Positions 52,969 to 61,074 of a stretch of 64,000 bases of DNA are shown piece by piece. The stretch is taken from positions 1-64,000 of the forward strand of contig NZ_JAGGKA010000011.1 in the NCBI RefSeq assembly GCF_017873215.1, read 5' to 3'. The notes under the pieces are model-generated. The model saw nothing but the letters and a program-made list of their open reading frames with translations, was not told the origin of the DNA and ran no database searches. A program made the translations under genes and the position numbers. Position 1 is the stretch's first letter. The number at the start of each line of letters is the position of its first letter. The DNA comes from Clostridium tetanomorphum (lineage in GTDB: Bacteria > Bacillota > Clostridia > Clostridiales > Clostridiaceae).

Positions 52969-53081
52969 TATGCTATAATTTTTAGTATATCTCTATAGCA
53001 TATTTTTTAATTTAATTAAGAAATATTGATTTGCAACCAATTGTTTACAGTATTTAATTAGTTGTTGTTGGTATGCAACTA
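52969..53081 (+). repeat. Duplicated upstream region, copy 2 (XRE gene)
   Basis: TATGCTATAATTTTTAG ... TTTGCAACCAATTGTTTACA ... GTTGGTATGCAACTA. See copy 1. The spaced TTGCAACCA / RTGCAACYA motifs are the best conserved parts and may bind the same regulator. Confidence 0.65.
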
Positions 53082-53160
53082 GAGGAAAAACTTATCTAGG
53101 AGCTACTTTTATCGGTAGTATTAGAGCAGGTAGCCATCAGATAAAGAGGAGGTAGCGGGT

Positions 53161-53517
53161 ATGGAAATATCCCAAAGATTACAGCAACTTAGAAAACTGG
53201 CCAACTATTCACAGGAACAATTAGCTGATATGCTTGGAGTATCCAGACAGGCAATTTCAAAATGGGAAAGTGGACAATCTAACCCTGATATAAATAATGT
53301 TATAAAATTAAGTGGCATTTATAGCGTAAGTACTGACTATATTTTAATGGGTAAAGAATCTAACATTAGCATAACTGAAACTAAATGCCATACTGAGAAA
53401 AAAACACTTGACCCTACATTCAAAAAAACAATAGCAGTAATTGCAATAATAGGAGCAACTGCAATTATTACTGTTTTATTTATTGCTGGATTAACTGCTA
53501 TATCTTTTTTTATTTAA
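53161..53517 (+). CDS. XRE-family regulator with C-terminal membrane segment
   Basis: 118 residues, ATG behind AGGAGG. Residues 1-65 are a clear HTH: EISQRLQQLRKLANYSQEQL then ADMLGVSRQAISKWESGQSN. Residues ~93-117 are one membrane segment (IAVIAIIGATAIITVLFIAG). Membrane-anchored XRE regulators of this size are frequent in clostridia and may respond to envelope events. Shares its promoter region with the lipoprotein gene. Confidence 0.85.
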   Translation: MEISQRLQQLRKLANYSQEQLADMLGVSRQAISKWESGQSNPDINNVIKLSGIYSVSTDYILMGKESNISITETKCHTEKKTLDPTFKKTIAVIAIIGATAIITVLFIAGLTAISFFI

Positions 53518-53555
53518 AGGAAGATAAGGAATATAGAAAACAAAGAAAATGAGTC

Positions 53556-53608
53556 TTGTGTGTCATTTTATAGAGTAGATTGAACATTTTGAGAATGGCA
53601 CACAAAAT
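53556..53608. terminator. Bidirectional terminator
   Basis: TTGTGTGTCATT pairs with AATGGCACACAA across a 27-base loop, between two convergent genes. Confidence 0.55.
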
Positions 53609-53619
53609 AATATTTTTTA

Positions 53620-53916
53620 TTATAATTTAGGCTCAACAGCTTTAAATATAAATCTTAATGTCATGATGACGGATGCAAGCTTGTACTTTGTTTCAATTGG
53701 GACTTTACTACTATCATTCATGAAATCTAAAACATCCTGCTTTTGGATTTTTGCAAATTTGGCAATAGTGTCAACACTAATTTTATGTACATCAATTAGC
53801 ACTTCTAAAAATGCCTTGAATTTAAAATCTGGTTCTTCATCTGGAATAATATTTAGCATTAGTAATAAATTCATAAAGGAACAATATTTTTGAAATTCTA
53901 TATATTTTAATAACAT
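53620..53916 (-). CDS. Small helical protein with HTH-like segment
   Basis: 98 residues, all helical. ISVDTIAKFAKIQKQDVLDF could be a helix-turn-helix; the ends are hydrophobic (NLLLMLNIIPDEEPDFKFKA, SVIMTLRFIFKAVEP). Similar small proteins are seen near clostridial phage or bacteriocin genes, but family membership is not certain. The ribosome site (AGAGAAC) is weak. Confidence 0.45.
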   Translation of the reverse strand: MLLKYIEFQKYCSFMNLLLMLNIIPDEEPDFKFKAFLEVLIDVHKISVDTIAKFAKIQKQDVLDFMNDSSKVPIETKYKLASVIMTLRFIFKAVEPKL

Positions 53917-53930
53917 GTTCTCTTCAAATA

Positions 53931-54062
53931 GTAAAATTTATTTGCGGAATTGGAGTTGGTAATATAGACTATGCATTATTACATTTACTAGGATGTATAT
54001 TGGGTTATTTAATATTTTACAGTTCATCAAAAATCATTAATAACGTTAAAAATTTGGGGTGA
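53931..54062 (+). pseudogene. C-terminal fragment of a VanZ-like membrane protein
   Basis: No start codon; frame VKFICGIGVGNIDYALLHLL then GCILGYLIFYSSSKIINNVK ends at TGA 54060, where the ribosome site of the peptidase gene begins. GNIDYALLHLLG resembles the last segment of VanZ proteins. Confidence 0.4.
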
Positions 54063-54066
54063 TTGC

Positions 54067-55086
54067 ATGAAAAGAATAAGAGATTATGGAATAAACATAG
54101 GTAAATTAAAAACTGGGGAAAATAATTTAATAACAGATGTTAAAGGGGTAAAAATTGGGCATGCTACCCTAAAAAATGGTGATGTTAATACTGGAGTAAC
54201 TTCTATAATACTACATGAAGGAAATATATTTAAACAAAAGCTTTATGCTGCAGTTCATATAATGAATGGCTTTGGAAAAACTATAGGAACAGTACAGATA
54301 GAAGAATTAGGAACTATTGAAACTCCTATAGTATTAACAAATACTTTAAATGTAGGTAAAGTGGCTGATGCATTAGTTGAGTATATGCTTTCTTTAAATG
54401 AAGATATAGGACTAACCACTGGAACAATAAATCCTGTAGTTTGTGAGTGTAATGATGGATTTTTAAATGATATAAGAGGTAGACATGTAGGAAAAGAAGA
54501 AGTTTTTCAAAGCTTAAATGAGGCTTCAGAAATCTTTGAAGAAGGAGTCGTGGGAGCAGGAACAGGCATGAGTTGCTTTGGATACAAAGGAGGTATCGGA
54601 TCTTCTTCAAGAGTTTTTAACATTGGAGAAGAAGAATATACAATAGGTGCATTAGTTCTTTCAAATTTTGGATTAAAAGATGATTTTACTTTAACAAAAG
54701 AACTTAATGATAAAATTACTATGCCTGAAAAGCTAGAATTAGAAAAAGGCTCAATAATAGTTGTATTAGTGACAGATGCACCAATGTCAGATAGACAATT
54801 AAAAAGAGTTGCTAAAAGGGCATCTGTAGGGATAATAAGATTAGGATCATTTATGGGCAATGGAAGTGGAGATATAATTATAGCTACAAGTACTGCAAAT
54901 AAAATTAATCATTATGAAGACAAGCCTACAGTAAACATAAAAGTAATAAATGAAAACTTTATTGATATGGTATTTAGAGCAGCGGCAGAATCTGTAGAGG
55001 AAGCAATCTTAAATTCTATGGTAACTGCTGAAAGTTTGATAGGAAGGGATGGCAACACTAGAATATCACTAAAAGAACAACTTTAG
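54067..55086 (+). CDS. P1 family peptidase (DmpA-type aminopeptidase)
   Basis: 339 residues, ATG behind TTGGGGTGA. N-terminal NLITDVKGVKIGHATLKNGD and TGVTSIILHEGN, then GTGMSCFGYKGGIGSSSRVF near residues 168-184: the self-cleaving Gly-Ser bond and the nucleophile Ser lie here. VVLVTDAPMSDRQLKRVAKR follows. DmpA-type enzymes split into two chains and remove N-terminal L- or D-residues or act on beta-peptides. Substrate unknown. Monocistronic. Confidence 0.88.
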   Translation: MKRIRDYGINIGKLKTGENNLITDVKGVKIGHATLKNGDVNTGVTSIILHEGNIFKQKLYAAVHIMNGFGKTIGTVQIEELGTIETPIVLTNTLNVGKVADALVEYMLSLNEDIGLTTGTINPVVCECNDGFLNDIRGRHVGKEEVFQSLNEASEIFEEGVVGAGTGMSCFGYKGGIGSSSRVFNIGEEEYTIGALVLSNFGLKDDFTLTKELNDKITMPEKLELEKGSIIVVLVTDAPMSDRQLKRVAKRASVGIIRLGSFMGNGSGDIIIATSTANKINHYEDKPTVNIKVINENFIDMVFRAAAESVEEAILNSMVTAESLIGRDGNTRISLKEQL

Positions 55087-55094
55087 ATATTAAA

Positions 55095-55220
55095 ATGTAA
55101 TTTACTAGTTTTATAAAACAATATTTTAAAAATCCAAGAACAGTAGGAGCTATAGCACCTAGTTTAGAGAAATTAGCATATAAAATGATGGAAGATATTA
55201 ATTTTTTAAATACTTCCTGT
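55095..55220 (+). pseudogene. N-terminal fragment of a PmtA-like methyltransferase
   Basis: ATG at 55095 is followed at once by TAA; then FTSFIKQYFKNPRTVGAIAP and SLEKLAYKMMEDINFLNTSC then IVEY, the start of phospholipid N-methyltransferase-like proteins up to motif I. The GPGTG motif and everything after are missing: at IVEY the sequence enters an inverted repeat. Confidence 0.6.
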
Positions 55221-55262
55221 ATTGTAGAATATGTAATTTATCTAAATGAGAAATTACATATT
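55218..55262. repeat. 12-bp inverted repeat at a fragment junction
   Basis: AATATGTAATTT and AAATTACATATT form a perfect 12-bp stem with a short loop exactly between the methyltransferase fragment (plus) and the sigma-factor fragment (minus). Confidence 0.55.
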
Positions 55263-55338
55263 TAGAATATATATAGTCTAATGCTTCCTCATTTTTACAC
55301 TTTAGTTCATGAATAAAATTATTTTCAGTTACTTTCAT
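55250..55338 (-). pseudogene. N-terminal fragment of an ECF sigma factor
   Basis: ATG at 55338 behind AGGAGG; MKVTENNFIHELKCKNEEAL then DYIYSKY matches the start of the sigma factor at 6128 (MKIDEGNFISQLVNKNEKAL then DYVIDSY). The rest is gone. A perfect palindrome TGAAGAGCTCTTCA (55352-55365) lies just upstream. Confidence 0.65.
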
Positions 55339-55577
55339 TTCGCATACCTCCTGAAGAGCTCTTCACTAAATAAGTACGAAAGTTTATTAAATTTCTGTCA
55401 TAAAAAATAAAAGGATTTAATAAAAAACTTTTAATATATATTTATAGCCATTATAAATCTTACTAAAATGTAATATTAACACTTAAAACTGTAAGGCTAC
55501 TGATATGGCAGTTAAGTATGATATCTTCTATAATTAAATCATAAGGTTAAGAAAAGTAAATGAGGAGTGATCTGATT

Positions 55578-55718
55578 ATGAAAATATTGAAAAAGGTTTT
55601 TGAAAGATTAATCAATTTAGAGGAAATACCAGAAGAAAATGAAAAAAGTAGTATTGAAGACAAATCAAAGGAAGCAATAGAGCTTAAAATGATGCTTCAA
55701 AATACAATAATGTTATAA
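55578..55718 (+). CDS. Small acidic-basic helical protein
   Basis: 46 residues, ATG behind TGAGGAGTG. MKILKKVFERLINLEEIPEE then a charged helix ending LKMMLQNTIML. Amphipathic throughout, no Cys. Unknown function. The stop overlaps the stem of a strong terminator. Confidence 0.5.
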   Translation: MKILKKVFERLINLEEIPEENEKSSIEDKSKEAIELKMMLQNTIML

Positions 55719-55777
55719 AAGCACATGAGTCTAACTCCTACAACTTAGGAAAAGACATCATGTGCTTTCTTTTTTAT
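55717..55777 (+). terminator. Terminator of the 46-residue protein gene
   Basis: AAAAGCACATGA pairs with TCATGTGCTTT, then CTTTTTT. Confidence 0.75.
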
Positions 55778-55906
55778 ATTTAATTAATGCTATATTGACT
55801 TAATTCAATTTTATCTAAGAGGAATTATAAAAAATATATAGAAATATGTTATTATAAATATTGAAAAGAAAGAAGTATATAACATGGGAAATAAGGAGGA
55901 CTTTGT

Positions 55907-56206
55907 ATGATAAAACATATTGTAATGTGGAAATTAAAATATTTTAATGGAGATGAAAAAATAAAAAATTGTGAGAGGGCAAAAAGAGATTTAGAAGGAC
56001 TACAGGAAATGATCCCTGAACTTAAGAGTATTGAAGTAGGTATAAATATTAATAAAACTGATGCAGCTTATGATTTGGTGCTTTACTCTGAATTTGAAAA
56101 TGAAGAAGGATTAAACACATACCAAAACCATCCAGAGCATGTTAAGGTAGGACAATTTATAAAAGGAATAGTTCAACATAGAGTTGTAGTAGATTATACA
56201 GTATAG
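55907..56206 (+). CDS. Dabb family (stress-responsive A/B barrel) protein
   Basis: 99 residues, ATG behind AAGGAGG. MIKHIVMWKLK is the typical first strand with its His, SIEVGININKTDAAYDLVLY the central strands, and YQNHPEHVKVGQFIKGIVQH the helix with the conserved HPEH. These small dimeric ferredoxin-fold proteins are linked with stress or act as small enzymes; role here unknown. 38 bases before a two-component system. Confidence 0.85.
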   Translation: MIKHIVMWKLKYFNGDEKIKNCERAKRDLEGLQEMIPELKSIEVGININKTDAAYDLVLYSEFENEEGLNTYQNHPEHVKVGQFIKGIVQHRVVVDYTV

Positions 56207-56244
56207 ATAATGTAACAAACTACAGTACATGTTTAGGAGAAATT

Positions 56245-57429
56245 ATGTGGAATAAAACTTTGCTTATTTCAATAAGATATTTTTGTATTTTAGCAATAAT
56301 AGCGGTAATAGGTATAAATAAGATAAATTTAACAACATTCATGGTAATATTTATATTTATATTTTTAATAAATAATCAAATAAGATTTTTTTCATTGGAT
56401 AAAAACCTTCATAAAAGCATATCTTTTATATTGGAAATTATATTTACAGTTATTGCCTATGAATGGATTGGTGGGCATCTTACAATATATCTTATTTTAG
56501 CAGCTATAGACAGCAACACATTGTTTAGAAAACCCATAAAGCATATATTTAATATAGTAATAATTCTAGAAGGAATAATACTTTTATCTAATGAAACTTT
56601 AGAATTTAGATTTATAAATATAGTTTTATTAATAGCTTTTATTGGAATATTATATTTAATACAAGATGAAAATGACAAAAAGATTGAAGCTCAAAAACTT
56701 TACGATAAGCTTAGAATATCAGAGGAAAAACTTAAAAGTGCTAATAGAGATTTAGAACTTTATGCAAGTTCAATAGAAGAATTAACTTTATTAAGAGAAA
56801 GAAATAGACTTTCTCGAGAAATACATGATAGTGTTGGCCATGCATTGTCAACAATGGTGATACAGCTTGGAGCTATTGAAAGAACAATAGAAAAAGATCA
56901 GCAAATTGCAAAGGAAGTAACAAAAGAACTTAGAAAATTTACTCAAAATAGTTTAAACGAAGTTAGAATGTCTATAAGAGAAATAAAGCCTAAAGAGTTT
57001 GAGGATTATGAAGGAATTTTAATAATTGAGGAACTTATAAAGAATTTTAAAAAGCTAACAGGAGTAGAGGTTAGACTTGCCTTTACAAAAGAAAAATGGC
57101 CTTTAAATGCAGATCAATCCTTTGTAATTTATAGAATAATTCAAGAATTTTTAGCTAATAGCGTAAGGCATGGAAAGGCTACAATTATTCAAATTTTTAT
57201 GGCATTTGATGATTATAAATTAGTAGTTACATTAAAGGATAATGGTACTGGAAGAGATAGTTTAGTAGAAGGCATTGGACTTAAAAGTATGAGAGAAAGA
57301 GTAACAGAACTTGGAGGAAATTTTCATTACAAAACAAAATTTGGAGAAGGATTTTTAGCAAGAATAGAGCTAGATAAAGTTGAAAAACTTAAGATTTATT
57401 CCCAGGAGGAAAAGAATGGACAAGATTAA
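56245..57429 (+). CDS. NarL-type sensor histidine kinase
   Basis: 394 residues. About five membrane segments in the first 140 residues without an outside sensor domain, so it likely senses within the membrane. A coiled coil leads to the HisKA_3 box RNRLSREIHDSVGHALSTMV (phospho-His in EIHDS), and the HATPase ends with VVTLKDNGTGRDSL and GIGLKSMRERVTELGGNF. Partner of the regulator that overlaps its end by 14 bases. Confidence 0.9.
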   Translation: MWNKTLLISIRYFCILAIIAVIGINKINLTTFMVIFIFIFLINNQIRFFSLDKNLHKSISFILEIIFTVIAYEWIGGHLTIYLILAAIDSNTLFRKPIKHIFNIVIILEGIILLSNETLEFRFINIVLLIAFIGILYLIQDENDKKIEAQKLYDKLRISEEKLKSANRDLELYASSIEELTLLRERNRLSREIHDSVGHALSTMVIQLGAIERTIEKDQQIAKEVTKELRKFTQNSLNEVRMSIREIKPKEFEDYEGILIIEELIKNFKKLTGVEVRLAFTKEKWPLNADQSFVIYRIIQEFLANSVRHGKATIIQIFMAFDDYKLVVTLKDNGTGRDSLVEGIGLKSMRERVTELGGNFHYKTKFGEGFLARIELDKVEKLKIYSQEEKNGQD

Positions 57430-58072
57430 TGTAATGCTAGTAGATGATGAAAAACTTATTAGATCAGGTATGAGTATGATACTTAACACATTTGAGGATA
57501 TTCAAATAATAAGTACTGCTTCTAATGGGGAAGAGGCTTTATTAGAATGCAGGAAAAATGAACCAGACGTTATACTGATGGATATTAGAATGCCAAAATG
57601 TGATGGAGTTCTTGGAACAAAGCTAATTAAAAAAGAATTTGAAAATGTAAAGATTTTAATTTTAACTACTTTCAATGACATGGAATATATTCATGAGGCA
57701 TTAAAATATGGCGCATCAGGATATCTTTTAAAAGATAGTGATTATGATTTAATTTATGAAGGTATAAAAGGCTGCTTTAAAGGAAATGTGGTAATTCATC
57801 CAGAAGTAGCATCTAAGATTATTAATGAAAATATAAATTATAATAAAAAAAGTAATCTAAAAGATATAAAGCTTAATTATGATTTAAATGATAAAGAAAT
57901 GAATATAATTAAAGAAGTGGCAAATGGACTATCTAATAAGGAAATTGGAGAAAAGTTATTTTTATCAGAAGGTACTATTAAAAATAATATAAGCAGTATA
58001 CTAAATAAACTTTCTCTTAGGGATAGAACTCAGCTTACTATATTTGCATTTAAAAATAACATAGCAGAATAA
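57416..58072 (+). CDS. NarL/LuxR-type response regulator
   Basis: 218 residues from the ATG at 57416, behind AGGAGG inside the kinase end. Receiver with DDEK, phospho-acceptor in DVILMDIRMPKCDGV, and GYLLKDSDYDLI. The C-terminal LuxR helix-turn-helix is EMNIIKEVANGLSNKEIGEK then LFLSEGTIKNNISSIL. Targets may include the ABC exporter genes at 60125, but the genes between are on the other strand, so this is only a possibility. Confidence 0.9.
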   Translation: MDKINVMLVDDEKLIRSGMSMILNTFEDIQIISTASNGEEALLECRKNEPDVILMDIRMPKCDGVLGTKLIKKEFENVKILILTTFNDMEYIHEALKYGASGYLLKDSDYDLIYEGIKGCFKGNVVIHPEVASKIINENINYNKKSNLKDIKLNYDLNDKEMNIIKEVANGLSNKEIGEKLFLSEGTIKNNISSILNKLSLRDRTQLTIFAFKNNIAE

Positions 58073-58200
58073 ATTCAGATTACAGAATAAAGAGTACAGA
58101 TATGGGTAATAGAGCTTAGTAATAATATTTTTAAGTAAGTACAAATCACAAAAATACAAGTAGCTTTGGACATATAAAAGGGTATGTAAGATAGTAGGAT

Positions 58201-58235
58201 GTAGATAGATTTGTTTTTGTATAAATCTATCTACA
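58201..58235. terminator. Terminator between converging genes
   Basis: GTAGATAGATTT pairs perfectly with AAATCTATCTAC around GTTTTTGTAT. Confidence 0.65.
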
Positions 58236-58320
58236 CTGTCCCATAGATTTAATTACATATCTCAATTTGGTGTTTATTATTTTCTAGATATAATATAAAA
58301 AGTATCATGTACTTTTTGTA

Positions 58321-59037
58321 TTATTCTTCTAGTTCAATATATATTCTTTTATTGATTTTTCCTTTGCTTTTATAAGAAGCTATTTTTATTTTTCTAACTT
58401 CCTCAGTATTTTTTACATGAGTTCCTCCATCTGCCTGGAGATCTAGTCCTTCAATGTTTACGGTTCTTATTTCATTAATACCTTCTGGAAGAAGATTTAT
58501 TTTTGTTCTTATTAAATCTGGAATTTTAAAAGCTTCTTCTCTTTGGAGAATATTCACATTTATATTTCTTTTGCATTCTACCTCTTGGTTAATCTTTTTT
58601 TCAATTTCATCTATTAATTCTTTATCAAAATTTTCAAATTCAAAATCCAATCTTCCTTTAAGGCAATCCATATCCCCACCAGTTACTTGAGCTTTATAGT
58701 CTCTCCATACAACACCGCATAAAATATGCATAGCAGTATGGGTTCTCATCAACTTATACCTATGTTCCCAATCTATTTTTCCTATACAAGTTTCATTAAT
58801 TTCAGGAAGTTTTCCATCAATATAATGATATACATTCTCCCCTTTTTTCTTAACTTTTGTAACAATGTATGTATCTGTTTTTGTTTCTAATGTTCCAATA
58901 TCACATGGCTGACCGCCACCGCCTATATAAAATGCGGTTTTATCCAAAACAACAGCATGCTCCGCCTCATTTACATTAATAATTTTACATTCAAACTCCT
59001 TTACATAACTATCTTTTTGAAATATTAATTCACTCAT
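58321..59037 (-). CDS. Alanyl-tRNA editing protein AlaX
   Basis: 238 residues, GGAGGAC upstream. Free-standing editing domain of AlaRS: FYIGGGGQPCDIGTL is the conserved glycine-rich loop, MRTHTAMHILCGVV holds zinc ligands His100 and His104, and GLDLQADGGTHVKNTEEV the remaining site. It hydrolyses Ser- or Gly-mischarged tRNA-Ala. The Cys often found before GGTHV is Asp here, a variant I believe occurs in other AlaX proteins too, so activity is still likely. Confidence 0.88.
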   Translation of the reverse strand: MSELIFQKDSYVKEFECKIINVNEAEHAVVLDKTAFYIGGGGQPCDIGTLETKTDTYIVTKVKKKGENVYHYIDGKLPEINETCIGKIDWEHRYKLMRTHTAMHILCGVVWRDYKAQVTGGDMDCLKGRLDFEFENFDKELIDEIEKKINQEVECKRNINVNILQREEAFKIPDLIRTKINLLPEGINEIRTVNIEGLDLQADGGTHVKNTEEVRKIKIASYKSKGKINKRIYIELEE

Positions 59038-59195
59038 TTTTGTCCTCCTTTAAAACTTAAATTTAATACTTTAGTTTTTTACTATCCATTTCTAATTTTT
59101 AATTAAATTTTCATAATGACAATGAAGAAAGATTATTTATATTTGCACTCTGTGCTTTATGTTCTGTATTTTGAAAAAGTGCATTGCACTTTTTA

Positions 59196-59747
59196 TCAAA
59201 TTGGATAGAAATTTATAACCATAGCTTTAAGAGTGGTTTTTCCACAGTTTTTATAGGTATGTGGAGTTGCTGATGAAAAACATATGGAATCCTCATTAAT
59301 TAATGAATAATTTTCATCGTTTATTGATAATATAAGTTCGCCGTCTAGAACAGTAATATACTCCTGTGATTTTTCAGAATGACCAACGGAAGTATAGGTT
59401 GCACCAGAATCCATTTGGAGTAAAAATAATTCAAAATTTCTATTAGGAGTATTACCATAGTAGCAGTAAACACGATAAGTTCCATCTTCACTAATTTGCT
59501 CTTTAGCATCCGTCTTTTTAACAATAGAAGCAGAATTTTCATGTTTATCAATTAGTAAAGTATAGGGAACATTTAATCCTTTAGCAATTTTCCAAATGGT
59601 ATTGATTGTTGGATTTGTATCACCTTTTTCAATTTGAGAAATCATGACTTTACTTACTTCAGATAACTCTGCTAATTGGCCTAAGCTTAAATTTCTTTCC
59701 AATCTTAGTCGTTTAAGATTTTCTGCAATCACTGAATTTAAATTCAT
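59196..59747 (-). CDS. XRE-cupin transcriptional regulator
   Basis: 183 residues. Residues 1-65 are the HTH (NLSLGQLAELSEVSKVMISQ then IEKGDTNPT); residues ~105-180 are a cupin ligand-binding domain (SVGHSEKSQEYITVLDGEL, then FSSATPHTYKN). Family members sense small metabolites and often repress themselves or neighbours. An inverted repeat covers its promoter. Confidence 0.88.
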   Translation of the reverse strand: MNLNSVIAENLKRLRLERNLSLGQLAELSEVSKVMISQIEKGDTNPTINTIWKIAKGLNVPYTLLIDKHENSASIVKKTDAKEQISEDGTYRVYCYYGNTPNRNFELFLLQMDSGATYTSVGHSEKSQEYITVLDGELILSINDENYSLINEDSICFSSATPHTYKNCGKTTLKAMVINFYPI

Positions 59748-59754
59748 ATGTTAT

Positions 59755-59799
59755 TTTTAGTGAGAATGTTATAATAAACATAAAAATTCTCACTAAAAT
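59755..59799 (-). promoter_or_regulatory. Operator-like inverted repeat at the XRE-cupin promoter
   Basis: TTTTAGTGAGAAT and ATTCTCACTAAAA are perfect 13-bp arms around a TTATAATAAACAT core that holds the minus-strand -10 box, starting a few bases before the start codon. Confidence 0.6.
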
Positions 59800-60124
59800 T
59801 CACCTCTTTTCTTTTTATTTAACTTCCATTAGTTTAACGATACTCTTACTTTAGTCATAACTTATGGTAAAGTATAGAAGCCAAATATTTGATTTTATGA
59901 GAATCCCTTTTTCAAAGTACCATGGTGGTATTAGGGCAGGTAGCTGTAATGTAAAATATAGTTTACAAACGTTATATATATTATACATATTATACATAAG
60001 TGCAGTAATAATTACAAGTATTGTTTTAAAAATTACTTAAGTCACTTTTTTAGTTACTCCTAGTACTTGGAAGGCTCACTTAATTTTTCTAAAATATAAT
60101 TAGAGAGGTAAGGGGGAAAATTTT
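59800..60124. other. Leader region of the ABC exporter operon
   Basis: Contains GGTGGTATTAGGGCAGGTAG at 59924-59943, matched at 53113-53132 before the XRE gene (GGTAGTATTAGAGCAGGTAG). Repeated ATTATACATA near 59970-59998 may include the promoter. No gene seen. Confidence 0.35.
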
Positions 60125-61063
60125 ATGAATAACATAATTGTAAAAAATATAACTAAAAGATTTGATGATAAATTAGTTTTAGATAATATATCCTTTGAAA
60201 TAAAAGAAGGGGACATATTTGGATTAATAGGACCTAATGGAGCTGGAAAATCCACGTTAATAAGTATTATGACGGGGCTTATTAAAAGTAATGGTGGAGA
60301 AGTAACTATTGGAGGGTACTCTATGACAAAAGATCCTCTAAAGGCAAAGGAATTCATAGGATTAGTACCACAAGAGTTAGCCTTAATGGAAACATTATCT
60401 GCTTATGATAATCTTGAATATTTTGGAGCTTTTTATGGATTAGGAGGAAAGCTTTTAAAGGAAAGAATTGAAGAGGCACTTACAGTAACAGGATTAAATG
60501 AAAAGAAGAAGATAAAAATTAAAAAATTTTCAGGAGGAATGAAAAGAAGATTAAATTTAGCGGTAGCAATAATGCATAGACCTAAAATTCTTATATTAGA
60601 CGAGCCTACTGTGGGGGTAGACCCTCAATCTAGAAATTATATTTTTGAATTTATTAAAAAGGTTAATAAAGAAAACAACACAACAGTACTTTATACTTCT
60701 CATTATATGGAGGAAGTAGAACATCTATGTAACAATATATTTATTTTAGATGAAGGAAAAGAAATTGCTTCTGGGTCAAAGAGCATGATTAAGTCTATGG
60801 CAAATATGCATGGTACTATTAAAATGGCTTTAGATCAAAATGATGCTGAATTTGTTTTAAAGATAAAGTCTTTATCAGGAGTTAAAGATTGTTTTATAAA
60901 AGATGATACTATTTCAATTTATATAAATGAGGAAAGTTTTAATTTAGAAGAATTATTGATGTTATGTGCTAAGGAACATAAAAAAATAAAGAAATTTAAT
61001 GTAGAAGAAGCTTCATTAGAGGAAGTATTCCTTTCCCTAACAGGAAAAAAATTAAGGGATTAG
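60125..61063 (+). CDS. ABC-2 type exporter, ATPase
   Basis: 312 residues. Walker A LIGPNGAGKSTLISIMTGL, signature KFSGGMKRRLNLAVAIMHRP, Walker B ILILDEPTVGVDPQSRNYIF, switch His in TSHYMEEVE. The C-terminal ~80 residues form the extra DrrA-type domain. First gene of an exporter operon with two permeases. Drug, lipid or peptide export is likely; substrate unknown. Confidence 0.92.
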   Translation: MNNIIVKNITKRFDDKLVLDNISFEIKEGDIFGLIGPNGAGKSTLISIMTGLIKSNGGEVTIGGYSMTKDPLKAKEFIGLVPQELALMETLSAYDNLEYFGAFYGLGGKLLKERIEEALTVTGLNEKKKIKIKKFSGGMKRRLNLAVAIMHRPKILILDEPTVGVDPQSRNYIFEFIKKVNKENNTTVLYTSHYMEEVEHLCNNIFILDEGKEIASGSKSMIKSMANMHGTIKMALDQNDAEFVLKIKSLSGVKDCFIKDDTISIYINEESFNLEELLMLCAKEHKKIKKFNVEEASLEEVFLSLTGKKLRD

Positions 61064-61074
61064 GAGGAGAAAAA

